From Pseudomonadota bacterium (GTDB lineage: Bacteria; Pseudomonadota; Alphaproteobacteria; Rhizobiales; Beijerinckiaceae): a stretch of 64,000 nt of DNA. The position numbers were made by a program, and so were the translations under genes. Each line of letters opens with the position of its first letter. Position 1 is the first letter of the stretch. This document shows, piece after piece, positions 26,046-35,831 of the stretch. The notes under the pieces are model-generated. The model made no database searches, had not been told where the DNA came from, and saw only the letters and a program-made list of their open reading frames with translations. The stretch covers positions 1-64,000 of the forward strand of contig JAJXWB010000001.1 of assembly GCA_021781815.1 (NCBI GenBank), given 5' to 3'.

Positions 26046-26558
26046 TCAACTGCTGGCGCCGCCGATCGGCGGTGCGAACGAAAGATGCAGATCCCAGGGG
26101 AAATTGATCCAGGTGTCCTGCGACACCTCGGTAACGAAGGTGTCGACGAACGGTCGGCCGGCTGGTTTGGCGTAGACAGTCGCAATATGCGCCCGTGGCA
26201 GGGAAGCGCGGATCAGCCGCGCGGTCGCGCCGGTGTCGGCCAGATCGTCCACCACCAGCACGCTGGCGCCGCCATTGTCCAGAATGAACGGCGCGACGGG
26301 CTTGAGCATTTTCAGTCCGCCTTGCGCCTGCTCGGGCGTCCCTCCCTCGCCGCCGCTGTAACTGGCGACGCAAAGCGTTTCGATGATGCGTAGCCCCAGT
26401 TCGCGCGCAATGATCGCGGCTGGCGCCAGACCGCCGCGCGTAACCGCAACCATGCTGGAAAAAGGCGGCAGGCCCGACAGACGCCACGCGAGCGCGCGCG
26501 CATCGCGATGAAACTGGTCCCAGGAAACCGGGAACATCTTGTCGATGGGGCCGCTCAT
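26046..26558 (-). CDS. gpt: Xanthine phosphoribosyltransferase
   Basis: This 170-residue purine salvage enzyme has the PRPP-binding motif [14 protein letters not shown] (about 100-113) and the N-terminal [18 protein letters not shown] loop characteristic of Gpt. It ends in the WINFPWD motif that contacts the base in the xanthine-preferring family. The start overlaps the end of cinA as ATGA, so the two are coupled. Confidence 0.88.
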   Translation of the reverse strand: MSGPIDKMFPVSWDQFHRDARALAWRLSGLPPFSSMVAVTRGGLAPAAIIARELGLRIIETLCVASYSGGEGGTPEQAQGGLKMLKPVAPFILDNGGASVLVVDDLADTGATARLIRASLPRAHIATVYAKPAGRPFVDTFVTEVSQDTWINFPWDLHLSFAPPIGGASS

Positions 26559-27307
26559 TTCTGCAGGCGCTCGGCGGTAAGCCGATCCACCATCGCCCGC
26601 ACGTCGGCCAGCGCATTTTCCAGCGTCTCGGAATTTTTCGAGCGCACGACGATTTGATTGCGAAATTTGCCCGTCGAGAAAGAGGGATACGAGCCGATCG
26701 ACGCATCCGGATATTTTTCCGCGATCTTGCCGAGGTCAGCGGCATAGGCGCCCTCGGGCACGGAATCGGCCTCCACCGTCTCCATCAGCATCTTCACGCC
26801 AGTCTTCAGGCGCGCGCTCACATTGTCGAGCATGGCCTGCATGATCGAGGGCACGCCGGCCATGACGACCACGTTCTCGATCATGAAGCCCGGGGCCGTC
26901 GACACACGGTTTTCGACCAGTTCGGCGCCGTGAGGAATACGCGCCATGCGCCGGCGCGCTTCGTTCAAATCCTCGGGCCTGATGCGCGTCAACAGCAGTT
27001 CGATTGCGCGCGGATGTTCGGAAATGCCGACGCCGAATGCTTTGGCCACACTGTCGGCGGTGATGTCGTCATGCGTCGGCCCGATCCCGCCGGTCGTGAA
27101 CACGTAAGTGTAGCGCCTGCGCAGCGCGTTGACGGCGTCGACAATCTCCTGTTCTACATCCGGCACGATCCTGACCTCGCGCAGGTCGATTCCGATCTGG
27201 ATGAGATAGTCGGCTATGTAGCCGATATTCTTGTCCTTGGTTCGGCCGGACAGGATTTCATCGCCGATCACGAGTATGGCGGCCGTGACCTGCTCTTTGT
27301 CGCTCAT
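26555..27307 (-). CDS. CinA-type molybdopterin-binding domain protein
   Basis: This 250-residue protein has the MoCF domain of Cin[19 protein letters not shown] at the front and the [14 protein letters not shown] motif (about 72-85). It lacks the C-terminal amidase domain of full-length CinA, as is normal for the single-domain alphaproteobacterial form, which is often annotated as competence/damage-inducible protein A. The ATG at 27307 overlaps the fkbM stop as ATGA; one 9 bases upstream is also possible. Real competence function is unproven. Confidence 0.85.
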   Translation of the reverse strand: MSDKEQVTAAILVIGDEILSGRTKDKNIGYIADYLIQIGIDLREVRIVPDVEQEIVDAVNALRRRYTYVFTTGGIGPTHDDITADSVAKAFGVGISEHPRAIELLLTRIRPEDLNEARRRMARIPHGAELVENRVSTAPGFMIENVVVMAGVPSIMQAMLDNVSARLKTGVKMLMETVEADSVPEGAYAADLGKIAEKYPDASIGSYPSFSTGKFRNQIVVRSKNSETLENALADVRAMVDRLTAERLQK

Positions 27308-28161
27308 TGCGTCCACCTCGTTGAATCAAGCTCGAAGATGAGGTTCTGGCGCGTTCTCCGCGCCTCGCTGTAGCCTTGCCGCGCTATGAAGCTGCGAAGA
27401 TCGATACACCAACGCTGCGGCATGAATTCAATAATGAGCGTCTGCGGCCAGACCGCGCGCGGCGCTGTCTGGAAAAACGGTTCGAGGATCAGGTCTTCCG
27501 CCCCTTCGCAGTCGAGCTTCATCGCATCGATGCGCTCGATCTGCTCGCTCGCCACGATATCCGCCAGCTTTCGTGCGCGCACCGTGATGCGCCCGCCATC
27601 ATGCGCAGGGACGATTCGCATCGACGTTTCGCCGCGGTTGCGCCGATCGACGAACATGGTGACTTCGCCCTCGCGGTCGGCCACGGCGCATTCGAGCGTC
27701 TTGATCGTAGCAAAGGCGTTCTGTCTCACATTATAGACGAGCCGCTCGTGAATGTCTGGTTGCGGCTCGATCGCCAGAATGCGCGCGCGGGGACCAGCGC
27801 GCGCCGCGACGAACAGGCTGTATCCCCCGACGTTCGCGCCAATATCGACAAATACGAAATCCGGCTTCATGCGCTGTTCGAGAAATGACAGTTCCTGCGC
27901 ATCGAAATATTGCGGCGTGAACAGAATTCGCTTCTCCGCAACATTGCAGAAAGGATAGAGGCGCATGCGCGCGCCCAGCGATTCCACGTCGGCTGGCCGC
28001 CCCCTCAGCGCCCTGACGCCAAGACCGCGCAAAAAAAATGCGAGGCGCTTGCCTGCCCAGCTCTCGGGGAATGCCCGCGTCGCCGCGATCAGGCGCGTCA
28101 TGGCTGCGCCAGGGGCGTGCGCGCCGAACGTGGAAAGGTCGTTGACCGTGGATTGCGGCAT
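27304..28161 (-). CDS. FkbM family methyltransferase
   Basis: This 285-residue protein has the FkbM SAM-binding motif FVFVDIGANVGGYSLFVAA (about 103-121) and the family's EPQPDIHERLVYNV and MKLDCEGAEDLIL segments. Such enzymes O-methylate sugars or lipids, but no polysaccharide genes are nearby. Start choice is uncertain because neither the ATG at 28161 nor one 20 codons later has a clear ribosome site. The three-gene operon fkbM-cinA-gpt overlaps at each junction. Confidence 0.82.
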   Translation of the reverse strand: MPQSTVNDLSTFGAHAPGAAMTRLIAATRAFPESWAGKRLAFFLRGLGVRALRGRPADVESLGARMRLYPFCNVAEKRILFTPQYFDAQELSFLEQRMKPDFVFVDIGANVGGYSLFVAARAGPRARILAIEPQPDIHERLVYNVRQNAFATIKTLECAVADREGEVTMFVDRRNRGETSMRIVPAHDGGRITVRARKLADIVASEQIERIDAMKLDCEGAEDLILEPFFQTAPRAVWPQTLIIEFMPQRWCIDLRSFIARQGYSEARRTRQNLIFELDSTRWTQ

Positions 28162-28299
28162 GAGTCAGACACTATCCGCAACCGGTTTTCCGCGCCAGCG
28201 CAGCCCTGCCCTGCCCGCCCCGGCCGGAGGACGCTTTGCGCTGTCCGCGCTTTCGCCTAAATATGGGGAAATTATCATTCCGGCCTGGAGCCGCACGAC

Positions 28300-29127
28300 A
28301 TGACGTTTATCGAAGCCTCTCTCTCGCCCGGCCGCAAGACGGGCCAAATCAAGCTGCACGATGAGGCTGATTTTGATGGCATGCGCAAGGCTGGCCGCCT
28401 CACGGCGGAAGCGCTCGACATGCTGGTCGGCGAGGTCGGACCGGGCGTCACGACCCGGCATCTCGACGATCTCGTCTTCCAGTTCGCGATGGACCACGGC
28501 GCCTACCCCGCGCCGCTCGATTATCGCGGCTATCGCAAGTCGATCTGCACCTCGGTCAACCATGTGGTCTGCCACGGCATTCCCGACGACAAAGCGATGC
28601 GTGAAGGCGATATCGTCAATATCGACGTCACGCTGATCGTCGACGGGTGGCATGGCGATTCCAGCCGCATGTACGCAGTTGGCGAAATCCCCCGTCGCGC
28701 CGAACGACTGATCGACGTGACCTACGAATCGCTGCTGCGAGGAATCGCGGCGGCCAGGCCCGGCGGCCACACCGGCGATATCGGCGAGGCCATCCAGACG
28801 TATGCCGAGGGCGAACGATGCGCCGTCGTCCGCGATTTCTGCGGACACGGCCTCGGGCGCCTGTTCCACGACGAGCCGAACATCTTGCATTACGGGCGCC
28901 GCGGCGAGGGCGCCGAACTCAAGCCAGGGATGTTTTTCACGATCGAGCCGATGATCAACCTCGGCCGGCCGCATGTGAAAATTCTGTCGGACGGCTGGAC
29001 CGCCGTCACGCGCGACCGCTCGCTGTCGGCGCAGTTCGAGCATACCGTCGGCATCACCGCGACGGGCGTCGAGATTTTCACCCTGTCGCCGCGCGGGCTG
29101 GACCATCCGCCGATCCGATCCGCCTGA
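28300..29127 (+). CDS. map: Methionine aminopeptidase, type I
   Basis: This 275-residue metallopeptidase removes initiator methionine. Metal ligands are visible as the [14 protein letters not shown] region (two aspartates), the [13 protein letters not shown] histidine, the FTIEPM glutamate and the QFEHTVGIT glutamate. Substrate-binding HGIPDD is also present. The ~25-residue N-terminal lead contains [18 protein letters not shown], the usual start of the fold. radC follows 8 bases later. Confidence 0.96.
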   Translation: MTFIEASLSPGRKTGQIKLHDEADFDGMRKAGRLTAEALDMLVGEVGPGVTTRHLDDLVFQFAMDHGAYPAPLDYRGYRKSICTSVNHVVCHGIPDDKAMREGDIVNIDVTLIVDGWHGDSSRMYAVGEIPRRAERLIDVTYESLLRGIAAARPGGHTGDIGEAIQTYAEGERCAVVRDFCGHGLGRLFHDEPNILHYGRRGEGAELKPGMFFTIEPMINLGRPHVKILSDGWTAVTRDRSLSAQFEHTVGITATGVEIFTLSPRGLDHPPIRSA

Positions 29128-29135
29128 CCGCGCCG

Positions 29136-29828
29136 ATGCCGGAGCGCGACGAAGCCGACAAGCATTACCTCGGCCATCGCCAGAGGCTGCGCGCCAGGTT
29201 CATGGAAGCGGGCGACGAGGCGCTCGCCGATTACGAACTGCTCGAACTTCTGCTGTTCCGCTCTATACCGCGTCGCGACGTGAAGCCGCTCGCCAAGACG
29301 CTGATCAAGAAATTCGGTTCATTCGCCGAAGTCGTGACTGCGCGCCCGGAACGTCTGCGCGAGGTCGAGGGACTGAGCGAAGGCTCCATCGCCGATTTCG
29401 GGTTGATTCGGGCGTCGGCGAAGCGCCTTGGCCGGGCGACGCTGCAGAAGCGGCCCGTCCTGTCGTCTTTCAAGGATGTGATCGATTATTGCCGGTCCGC
29501 GATGGCCTATTCGGAACGTGAGGAATTCCGGGTTCTGTTTCTCGACAAACGCAACGCCATCATTGCCGACGAGGTTCTGTCGGTCGGGACGGTCGATCAC
29601 ACGCCGGTCTATCCGCGCGAAATCGTCCGCCGCGCGCTGGAATTGAGCTCGACCGCGCTGATCCTCGCCCACAACCATCCCTCCGGCGATCCGACGCCAT
29701 CCGCGGCGGACATCCGCATGACCGAGGAAATCGTGAGCATTTCGACGATGATGGGAATCATCGTGCATGATCACCTGATCATCGGCAAACACGGCCACGC
29801 GAGCTTCAAGGGCTTGCGGATTCTATAG
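29136..29828 (+). CDS. radC: RadC family JAB-domain protein
   Basis: This 230-residue protein has the N-terminal UPF0758 helix-hairpin-helix part ([21 protein letters not shown]) and the C-terminal MPN/JAB metalloprotease-like domain with [19 protein letters not shown] (HxH...D metal motif). Despite the name, a role in DNA repair is doubtful. It starts 8 bases after map, so they form one transcription unit. Confidence 0.9.
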   Translation: MPERDEADKHYLGHRQRLRARFMEAGDEALADYELLELLLFRSIPRRDVKPLAKTLIKKFGSFAEVVTARPERLREVEGLSEGSIADFGLIRASAKRLGRATLQKRPVLSSFKDVIDYCRSAMAYSEREEFRVLFLDKRNAIIADEVLSVGTVDHTPVYPREIVRRALELSSTALILAHNHPSGDPTPSAADIRMTEEIVSISTMMGIIVHDHLIIGKHGHASFKGLRIL

Positions 29829-29895
29829 CTTTCCATACCTGTCATTAACGATCCGGCGGTAGTGTCCATGACCGGTTGACCTTCCCGGATTTTTC

Positions 29896-32076
29896 ATGAC
29901 TTTGCGCCCCCCCAGAACCTATGTCTCCAGAGGTCACGAGCGCGCGTTGTTTCCGATCGCGGTCCTGACCTGCGTCGTCCTCATTGCAGCGCTCTTTGGC
30001 ATGTTCCTGTCGCGCAACGCCGCAAACCAGGAGGAAGCCGAAACCGAGAGCCACGCCGTCCAGGCGGCCCTCGACAACGCCCGCCTCCAGTTCGCGGCGC
30101 AGGCCCGCGCTTACGCTGAGCGTCTCTCGCCGGAATCTTTCATGACCGGCAGCGCGGGCGCCGGCGGTCCGCAGCCGTTGGCCGGCCCAGGCGGACCGGC
30201 CTTCGTGCTCGATCTCGCGCGCGATTTCGCGCCGCATGGCGCGACGGGCGAATTCGCGCCGCTGTTCGCTCGTGTTGCGTCCTATCTCGCCGCGTCGGGC
30301 CCCGCCGTGGATTTACGCGGCGCATTGCCGGAATCCGCGGCCTCATCCCGGCTTGGCCAGGAAAGCAGCCTTATCGCTGTCGCGGGCGGCAGGGCTTATG
30401 TCGTGGCGCTCGTTCCCTTCGCCGCCCCAGCGGGACAGGTCGAGCGGCCGGCTCTGCTCGACGTGCGTCCGATCGACGATCGCATGTTGGCCGACCTCGC
30501 GCGCGCAGCCGGCACGGAGCGCCTTGAAATCGGAGCAGCCTCCCCGGACGAAGGCGACACAGGGGCAATTCGCCTCGACCCCGCTTCCTCGAAGCCCGAC
30601 CTTGCGGTCGTCTGGCGGCTCGAACGTCCCGGCGACAGGATCGTCGACAGGAATGCTTTTTTCCTGATCGCCTTCGCCTCGATTTTCGCCTTGCTTGTCC
30701 TGTTCCACTCCCGCCGCGTGACGATGGAGGCCGCCAGCAACGAGGAGCGGGCGCGGGCCGCGGCCGGACAGGACATGCTCACCGGCCTGCCCAACCGGAT
30801 TCTGTTCAACCGGCTGCTGGAGGGAGAGGTCGAGCGCGTGAAGCGATCGATCAACGACCGCGGCGCGGCCGTCCTGCTGTTCGACATAGATCGCCTCAAG
30901 GAAATCAACGACACGGCCGGCGAGGACGTCGGCGATCGCCTGCTCGTCGCGCTGTCGCAGCGCATCGTCGGCCTGCTTCGTTCGTCGGGGCGATTGGCCC
31001 GTGTCGGCGGCGACGAATTCGCTATCCTTCAAACCGAAATCGTCGGGCCGCGCGACGCCGAAATGCTCGCCCGCCATGTCGTCGATGCGCTTGCCGAACC
31101 CATCGATCTGGGCGACCGCAAGGTCTATGTCAGCGTCTCGATCGGCATCGCCCTCTGCCCGATCGACTCCTGCGACGCCGAGGAACTGATGCGGCGCGCC
31201 GATCTCGCGCTTTATCGCGCCAAGCATCAGGGTCGCAATTGCTATTGCTTCTTCGAAACCAAGACCGGCGAGAAGCTCAAGCTTCAGAAGGCGGTTGAGG
31301 ATGACCTGCGCGCGGCGATAGATCGCGACGAGCTGGTGCTTCTCTATCAGCCGGTCATGGAGGTGACGGGCAAGCGCATGGTCGGCGTCGAGGCGCTGGT
31401 GCGCTGGCCGCATCCCGCGCACGGCTTCATATCGCCGCAGAATTTCATCGCGCTCGCCGAGGAATGCGGGCTCATTCTGCCGCTCGGCGAATGGGTGCTG
31501 CACCGGGCTCTGACCGACCTCGGGCAATGGCCCGGACTGCGCGTCGCCGTCAACGTGTCAGGCATTCAACTGCGGGAGCCGAACTTCGTCAGCGCGCTGC
31601 AGGACATGCTCAAGGAACGGGACGTCGATCCCTCCCGCCTCGAACTGGAAGTCACCGAGAACATCCTCCTCGCTGACGCCGACACGGCGGAAGAGGCCAT
31701 GATCAACGTCCGCGCCATGGGCGTGCGTCTGGCGCTCGACGATTTCGGCACAGGCTATTCCAGTCTGATCTATCTGCGCCGCTTCGCCTTCGACAAGATC
31801 AAGATCGACAAATCCTTCCTCGATTCGATGGAGGCGACCGGCGAAAGCGCCATAATCGTCCATTCCATCGTCCATCTCGGCCGCGCTCTCGGGTTGACCG
31901 TGACCGCGGAAGGCGTGGAAGAACCCGAACAGCACCGCTTTCTCCAGGCGCTCGCCTGTCATGAACTGCAAGGATATCTGTTCTCGAAACCCGTCAGCGC
32001 CGCCGAAATCACGAAGATGCTGGCGAAACAGAATGACGCCGCGCCAGATCAGTCGCAGCGGCGATCGGTCGCGTGA
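29896..32076 (+). CDS. Membrane GGDEF-EAL protein (c-di-GMP synthesis/degradation)
   Basis: This 726-residue protein has a hydrophobic segment near residues 20-40, a periplasmic sensor region of about 210 residues, a second segment near 255-272, then GGDEF and EAL domains. The GGDEF active site is intact (RVGGDEFAIL, about 369). The inhibitory RxxD site is altered to RSSG. The EAL domain has VEALVRW, a TEN motif and LALDDFGTGYSS with the metal aspartates, and KIKIDKSF. Both activities therefore look possible. The sensor region has no recognised domain. Confidence 0.92.
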   Translation: MTLRPPRTYVSRGHERALFPIAVLTCVVLIAALFGMFLSRNAANQEEAETESHAVQAALDNARLQFAAQARAYAERLSPESFMTGSAGAGGPQPLAGPGGPAFVLDLARDFAPHGATGEFAPLFARVASYLAASGPAVDLRGALPESAASSRLGQESSLIAVAGGRAYVVALVPFAAPAGQVERPALLDVRPIDDRMLADLARAAGTERLEIGAASPDEGDTGAIRLDPASSKPDLAVVWRLERPGDRIVDRNAFFLIAFASIFALLVLFHSRRVTMEAASNEERARAAAGQDMLTGLPNRILFNRLLEGEVERVKRSINDRGAAVLLFDIDRLKEINDTAGEDVGDRLLVALSQRIVGLLRSSGRLARVGGDEFAILQTEIVGPRDAEMLARHVVDALAEPIDLGDRKVYVSVSIGIALCPIDSCDAEELMRRADLALYRAKHQGRNCYCFFETKTGEKLKLQKAVEDDLRAAIDRDELVLLYQPVMEVTGKRMVGVEALVRWPHPAHGFISPQNFIALAEECGLILPLGEWVLHRALTDLGQWPGLRVAVNVSGIQLREPNFVSALQDMLKERDVDPSRLELEVTENILLADADTAEEAMINVRAMGVRLALDDFGTGYSSLIYLRRFAFDKIKIDKSFLDSMEATGESAIIVHSIVHLGRALGLTVTAEGVEEPEQHRFLQALACHELQGYLFSKPVSAAEITKMLAKQNDAAPDQSQRRSVA

Positions 32077-32142
32077 GGCGGACCTCAAGGCCACGCCCCA
32101 CGAAACCTAGCGACGAAATCGTCAGCGCGCGGCTGAGCCCCG

Positions 32143-32460
32143 TCAGTTCAATCTGAACTCCGCGCCGATCGCCCGGATTTCCGCAGGCCGGATCAGACGC
32201 TCATGGCCGATGCGAACGGCGTACAGCGGACCGTCCAGCTTCTCCCGCCAGAATGTCAGGAATTTCTTGAGGATCGGAAAGGAGGGCGCGGAATCGTACT
32301 CCTGCCAGATGTAGCTCTGCAGGAACGAGGGATGATCGGGCATGCGATAGAGAATTTCCGCGGTTGTCAGCCCCCATCCCGCGAGCTGGCGCAGAAAATC
32401 TTCGGACACTCGACCGGCGCGGCCCGTCTGGCCCGCCTCGACGCGCTCTTTCTCGATCAT
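32143..32460 (-). CDS. Usg family protein
   Basis: This 105-residue protein matches the alphaproteobacterial Usg family, sometimes labelled as a phosphoribosylanthranilate isomerase-associated protein. The diagnostic stretch is LAGWGLTTAEILYRMPDHPS followed by FLQSYIWQEYDSAPSFP and FLTFWREKLDGPLYAV. It is single here and far from trp genes. Its biochemical role is unknown. Confidence 0.8.
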   Translation of the reverse strand: MIEKERVEAGQTGRAGRVSEDFLRQLAGWGLTTAEILYRMPDHPSFLQSYIWQEYDSAPSFPILKKFLTFWREKLDGPLYAVRIGHERLIRPAEIRAIGAEFRLN

Positions 32461-32666
32461 GGAACCCTCACATGGTCAGTCGATCCTTTGCTTTGCCGCC
32501 GCTCCGCCATTTGCGAGGGCTGCAATCACCGGATTGCAAACTTCGTTGGTTGCCAAACCATTAAGACGGGCGACCGCAGCACAGAAAAAAGCAAGATACG
32601 GGCCAGCGCCCGCCTTTTCGCTTGCGATCACGCAAGCATCGGCTGCCCTATCCACAGCTACGCACC

Positions 32667-32676
32667 GTGACGTCAC
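32667..32676. promoter_or_regulatory. GTGACGTCAC palindrome upstream of doxX
   Basis: A perfect 10-base palindrome lies 40 bases before the doxX start. Its core TGACGTCA is the same as in the GntR operator at 41480-41489. It could be coincidental, and no promoter boxes were assigned around it. Confidence 0.3.
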
Positions 32677-32715
32677 CGACTATTCTGGCGTCATCAACAC
32701 ACCGGACGAGGGACC

Positions 32716-33114
32716 ATGAACAACCAGACATTCAACGATGCCGCCGCGCTTGCGGGCCGCGTGCTCATCTCGCTGATTTTCATCATGGGCGGCGCCAGCA
32801 AGATCACGGGCTACGCAGGGACGGTCGGTTACATGGAACACATGGGCGTGCCGGGCGTTCTGCTGCCGCTGGTCATTGCGACCGAACTTGGCGGCGGCCT
32901 GCTGATCCTCTTCGGCTGGAAGACCCGCGTCGTCGCTTTCCTGATGGCGGGCTTCACGCTGTTGACCGGCCTCCTGTTCCACCTGCCGATTGGCGATGCC
33001 GGGAACATGATCCATTTCTGGAAGAACGTCGCGATAGCCGGCGGCTTCCTGTCGATCATGGCCAACGGCGCCGGCGGCTGGTCGGTGGATGGCTGGCGGA
33101 AGGCCTCCGTTTAG
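32716..33114 (+). CDS. DoxX family membrane protein
   Basis: This 132-residue protein has four hydrophobic segments and the DoxX opening LAGRVLISLIFIMGGASKI, with ELGGGLLILFGWKTR in the middle. The family includes quinone- or thiosulfate-related oxidoreductase subunits but also many unassigned proteins. Its 3' end overlaps the convergent mobA-like gene by 4 bases. Confidence 0.85.
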   Translation: MNNQTFNDAAALAGRVLISLIFIMGGASKITGYAGTVGYMEHMGVPGVLLPLVIATELGGGLLILFGWKTRVVAFLMAGFTLLTGLLFHLPIGDAGNMIHFWKNVAIAGGFLSIMANGAGGWSVDGWRKASV

Positions 33115-33731
33115 GCGATCGGCGCAGCAGAAGCCCGGAGCGCAGCAAGCGCTTCGGGCGTATCAACGTCGAACCCCGCCCCTTCGCCGGCGGCCTCGAT
33201 ATCGACGACCCGCATACCCGGCCGCATCAGCAGTTTTCGCGCGCCTTCGTCGCCGCTCAGCCGTCCGACATCGGCGAACAGCGCCCGCGACAGCAGCACG
33301 GGATTGCCGCGCCGCCCGTGGATGACCGGCGCCGCCGCGTCGATGTCGCGATCTGCGGCAAAGGCTTCGATCAGCCGCCGGCACAAGGATGCGTCGACAA
33401 GCGGCATGTCGCCGAGCAGCACAAGCGCGCCGGCCGACGTTGGCGGGAGCGCCGCGACGCCGGCGATCAGAGACGACGCCAGGCCATCGACGTAATGCGC
33501 ATTGCGCGCCTCGCGAATATCGAGGCCAGCGAGCGCAGCGATCACCGCATCGCGCGCGTGTCCCGTCACAACGACGACCGGCGCCGCGCCGGACGCCAAC
33601 GCCGCCTCGACCGCCCAGCGCACGAGCGGCTTGCCTCCAAGCATTTCCGTGAGCTTGGTGCGCCCTTCGGCGCCGCCGGCAAACCGCACCGCGCGGCCAG
33701 CCGCCAGCACGACGGCTGCAACGTCAGCCAT
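33111..33731 (-). CDS. MobA/MocA-like molybdenum cofactor nucleotidyltransferase
   Basis: This 206-residue protein is an NTP transferase of the MobA fold, with the VVLAAGRAVRFAGG nucleotide loop at the front, a later lysine (TKLTEML) and the LLGDMPLVD metal motif (about 107-115). In this setting the best match is the cytidylyl- or guanylyltransferase that completes the cofactor for xanthine-dehydrogenase-type enzymes. It is the last gene of the leftward Cox/XdhC cluster and overlaps the gene before it by 8 bases. Confidence 0.8.
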   Translation of the reverse strand: MADVAAVVLAAGRAVRFAGGAEGRTKLTEMLGGKPLVRWAVEAALASGAAPVVVVTGHARDAVIAALAGLDIREARNAHYVDGLASSLIAGVAALPPTSAGALVLLGDMPLVDASLCRRLIEAFAADRDIDAAAPVIHGRRGNPVLLSRALFADVGRLSGDEGARKLLMRPGMRVVDIEAAGEGAGFDVDTPEALAALRASAAPIA

Positions 33732-34749
33732 CGCTTTCCTCCGCTGATTCGCCGCCCGCGCGCGGTTGCGGCCGCGACACGATTTCCATCAGAAGACCGC
33801 CAGCGCCAAACCGCACGATGTCCGCAGACGCGACTCCCACGCCCGCCAGCAGCCTGTCGAGCACCCAGTCGAACCCGTTTTCCTTTGGGCTGCGCGCGCA
33901 ACCCGGAGCGCCGATCAATGGCTTGTTTTCGCGCGTGCGACCAAGCAGCAACAGATTGCCGGGATCGACCGGCATGCCGAAATGCTCGATCCGCCCGCCG
34001 GCGGATTCGACGGCCGCCGGGATCACATCACGCCGATCCGTGATCGCCGACGCGCCGAATACAATGACCAAATCGCTCGAGCGCGCCGCCTGTTCGATCG
34101 CCGGCGCCAATTCCTCCGCGGCATGCCCGACCTTGACGTGGGAGGCGATGCGCGCGCCGGCGCGATCGAGCCGATCCTGCAGGATGCGCGCGGTCTTGTC
34201 GATGGTGGACGGCTTCAGCCCGGGCAGGATTGTCGAGACGACGCCGACCGACATGGGCCGGAAAGGCGCAACGCGAAGCCTCGCATTCCTGGCGGCCGCA
34301 AGCCCGGCGTCAAGCGCGGCGCGCGGCACGGCGAACGGAATGATCTTGACCGTCGCGACCATCTCGCCGTCCACAACCGCGCGCATCGGCGGCAGGGTCG
34401 CAATCGTGATCGCTTCGTCGAGCGCATTGACCGCATCGAGCCGCGCGGGATCGATCACGAATACGCCCGAACGCGTTGCAAACAGATTGCAGCGGCCGGT
34501 GAAGGGCGTGTCGAGGCGGAGGTTCTCGCCGGCGATGGCGCGCGCCATCGCCAGCGCCGCCTCGTCTTCGCCGACGTCGTCGGCTTCGAGCCGCGCTGCA
34601 ATGATCTCGCCGACCCCCGCCGCGCGAAGCGTCTCGATATGCATGCGGTTGACCACGTCGCCCTTTTTGAGCGTCAGCCCCGGCCGCCGCACGGCGTGCG
34701 CAACGATGGCGCCTTCGGCATGATCGATCGCAATCGGACCGAACTTCAT
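33724..34749 (-). CDS. MoeA/MogA-like molybdopterin-binding protein of the Cox cluster
   Basis: This 341-residue protein has an N-terminal FGPIAIDHAEGAIVAHAVR region like MoeA and a C-terminal MoCF domain with SDLVIVFGASAITDRRDVIP in place of the usual TTGG motif. It is a recognised member of Rhizobiales molybdenum-hydroxylase maturation clusters. The reaction is not known; handling of molybdopterin before insertion is likely. Its start overlaps the xdhC stop as ATGA. Confidence 0.75.
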   Translation of the reverse strand: MKFGPIAIDHAEGAIVAHAVRRPGLTLKKGDVVNRMHIETLRAAGVGEIIAARLEADDVGEDEAALAMARAIAGENLRLDTPFTGRCNLFATRSGVFVIDPARLDAVNALDEAITIATLPPMRAVVDGEMVATVKIIPFAVPRAALDAGLAAARNARLRVAPFRPMSVGVVSTILPGLKPSTIDKTARILQDRLDRAGARIASHVKVGHAAEELAPAIEQAARSSDLVIVFGASAITDRRDVIPAAVESAGGRIEHFGMPVDPGNLLLLGRTRENKPLIGAPGCARSPKENGFDWVLDRLLAGVGVASADIVRFGAGGLLMEIVSRPQPRAGGESAEESDG

Positions 34750-35453
34750 GCAGCCTTCTCTCTTTCCGCACGCAGGGGCTTCTTGCGCAGCGACAGGATG
34801 ACTTCGCCGAGAATGGCGACGGCTATCTCTGCTGGACTCACCGCGCCGATGTCGAGACCGATCGGCGCATGTATGCGCGCGATTTGCTCGGCGCCAAAAC
34901 CCGCAGACGTCAGCCGATCGACCCGCTTGCCATGCGTCTTCCGCGAGCCTAGCGCGCCGATGTAGAAACACTCGGCGCCGAGCGCGAGATGCAGCGCGGG
35001 ATCGTCGATTTTCGGATCGTGAGTCAGCGCGGCGACGCCCGTATATCTGTCGAGTCCGATTTCGCGCAGCGCCTTGTCCGGCCATTCCGCGATCACGCGC
35101 ACATTCGGAAAGCGCTCCTCATTGGCGAAAGCCGTGCGCGGATCGACGATGGTCACGTCGAAATCGGCCATGCGCGCCATCTCGGCCAGAGTCTGGCTGA
35201 CATGCACCGCGCCGATCACGACGAGTTGAGCCGGCGGCGCCTGCACGCTGAGGAAATAGGACACGCCCTCATGCTCTATCGCGCCGCTCCTGCCCATGCG
35301 CAATTGCCGGTCGATCGCTTCGGCCAGCGGATCGGCGGCGACGGCGTCGCCTTTCACCAGACGCTGTTCGCCACCGCCAAGATCGGTCACGAGCACGGCG
35401 GCGCGGCGCGCACGACGTTCGACATTGAGCGCCTTCAGAAGGTCGAGCCGCAT
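34746..35453 (-). CDS. XdhC/CoxF-type maturation factor, C-terminal-domain gene
   Basis: This 235-residue protein combines a short XdhC-like N-part with the Rossmann XdhC C-terminal domain: LVVIGAVHVSQTLAEMARMADF nucleotide loop, DPRTAFANEERFP and YIGALGSRKTHGKR. XdhC proteins bind and sulfurate the molybdenum cofactor before insertion into xanthine or CO dehydrogenases. Its start shares one base with the preceding gene (TGATG), so the two halves are made together. Confidence 0.85.
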   Translation of the reverse strand: MRLDLLKALNVERRARRAAVLVTDLGGGEQRLVKGDAVAADPLAEAIDRQLRMGRSGAIEHEGVSYFLSVQAPPAQLVVIGAVHVSQTLAEMARMADFDVTIVDPRTAFANEERFPNVRVIAEWPDKALREIGLDRYTGVAALTHDPKIDDPALHLALGAECFYIGALGSRKTHGKRVDRLTSAGFGAEQIARIHAPIGLDIGAVSPAEIAVAILGEVILSLRKKPLRAEREKAA

Positions 35454-35776
35454 CAGTCGATCCTCTCGACATAGACGCGGATGCGCCCCCCGCACGAAAG
35501 GCCGACTCGCCACGCCGTCTCGTCGGCGACGCCATATTCGAGCGTGCGCGGCTTGCCGTCGCCGATCACGTCCTGCGCCTCCGTCACGACGTCGCCTTCG
35601 ACGCAGCCGCCGGAAACGGAGCCAAGAAACCGCCCTTCGTCATCGATGACGAGATGGCTGCCGACGGGCCGCGGCGCCGAGCCCCATGTCTCGACGACCG
35701 TGGCGATGGCCACGCCGCGCCCGGCGCGCTTCCAGGATTCGGCCTGCGAGAGAATGTCGTCTTCAGTTGCCAGCAT
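35453..35776 (-). CDS. XdhC/CoxI N-terminal-domain protein
   Basis: This 107-residue protein is the separate N-terminal XdhC/CoxI domain with VVETWGSAPRPVGSHLVI, the GGCVEGDV cysteine motif and the LSCGGRIRVYVE end. These two cysteines are the cofactor-binding residues of the family. The start at 35776 (MLATEDDIL) fits the family; codons upstream belong to the gap after coxE. It works with the C-terminal partner encoded next. Confidence 0.85.
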   Translation of the reverse strand: MLATEDDILSQAESWKRAGRGVAIATVVETWGSAPRPVGSHLVIDDEGRFLGSVSGGCVEGDVVTEAQDVIGDGKPRTLEYGVADETAWRVGLSCGGRIRVYVERID

Positions 35777-35831
35777 CGCCAACTCCTTTGATCGCGCCTC
35801 CTTCTCCCGCGTGCGGGACAAGGAAACCGCC

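Noticed and set aside
25900-26050. Possible integration site at tRNA-Leu
   Set aside because: No integrase gene, no duplicated tRNA 3' end and only core metabolic genes around it.
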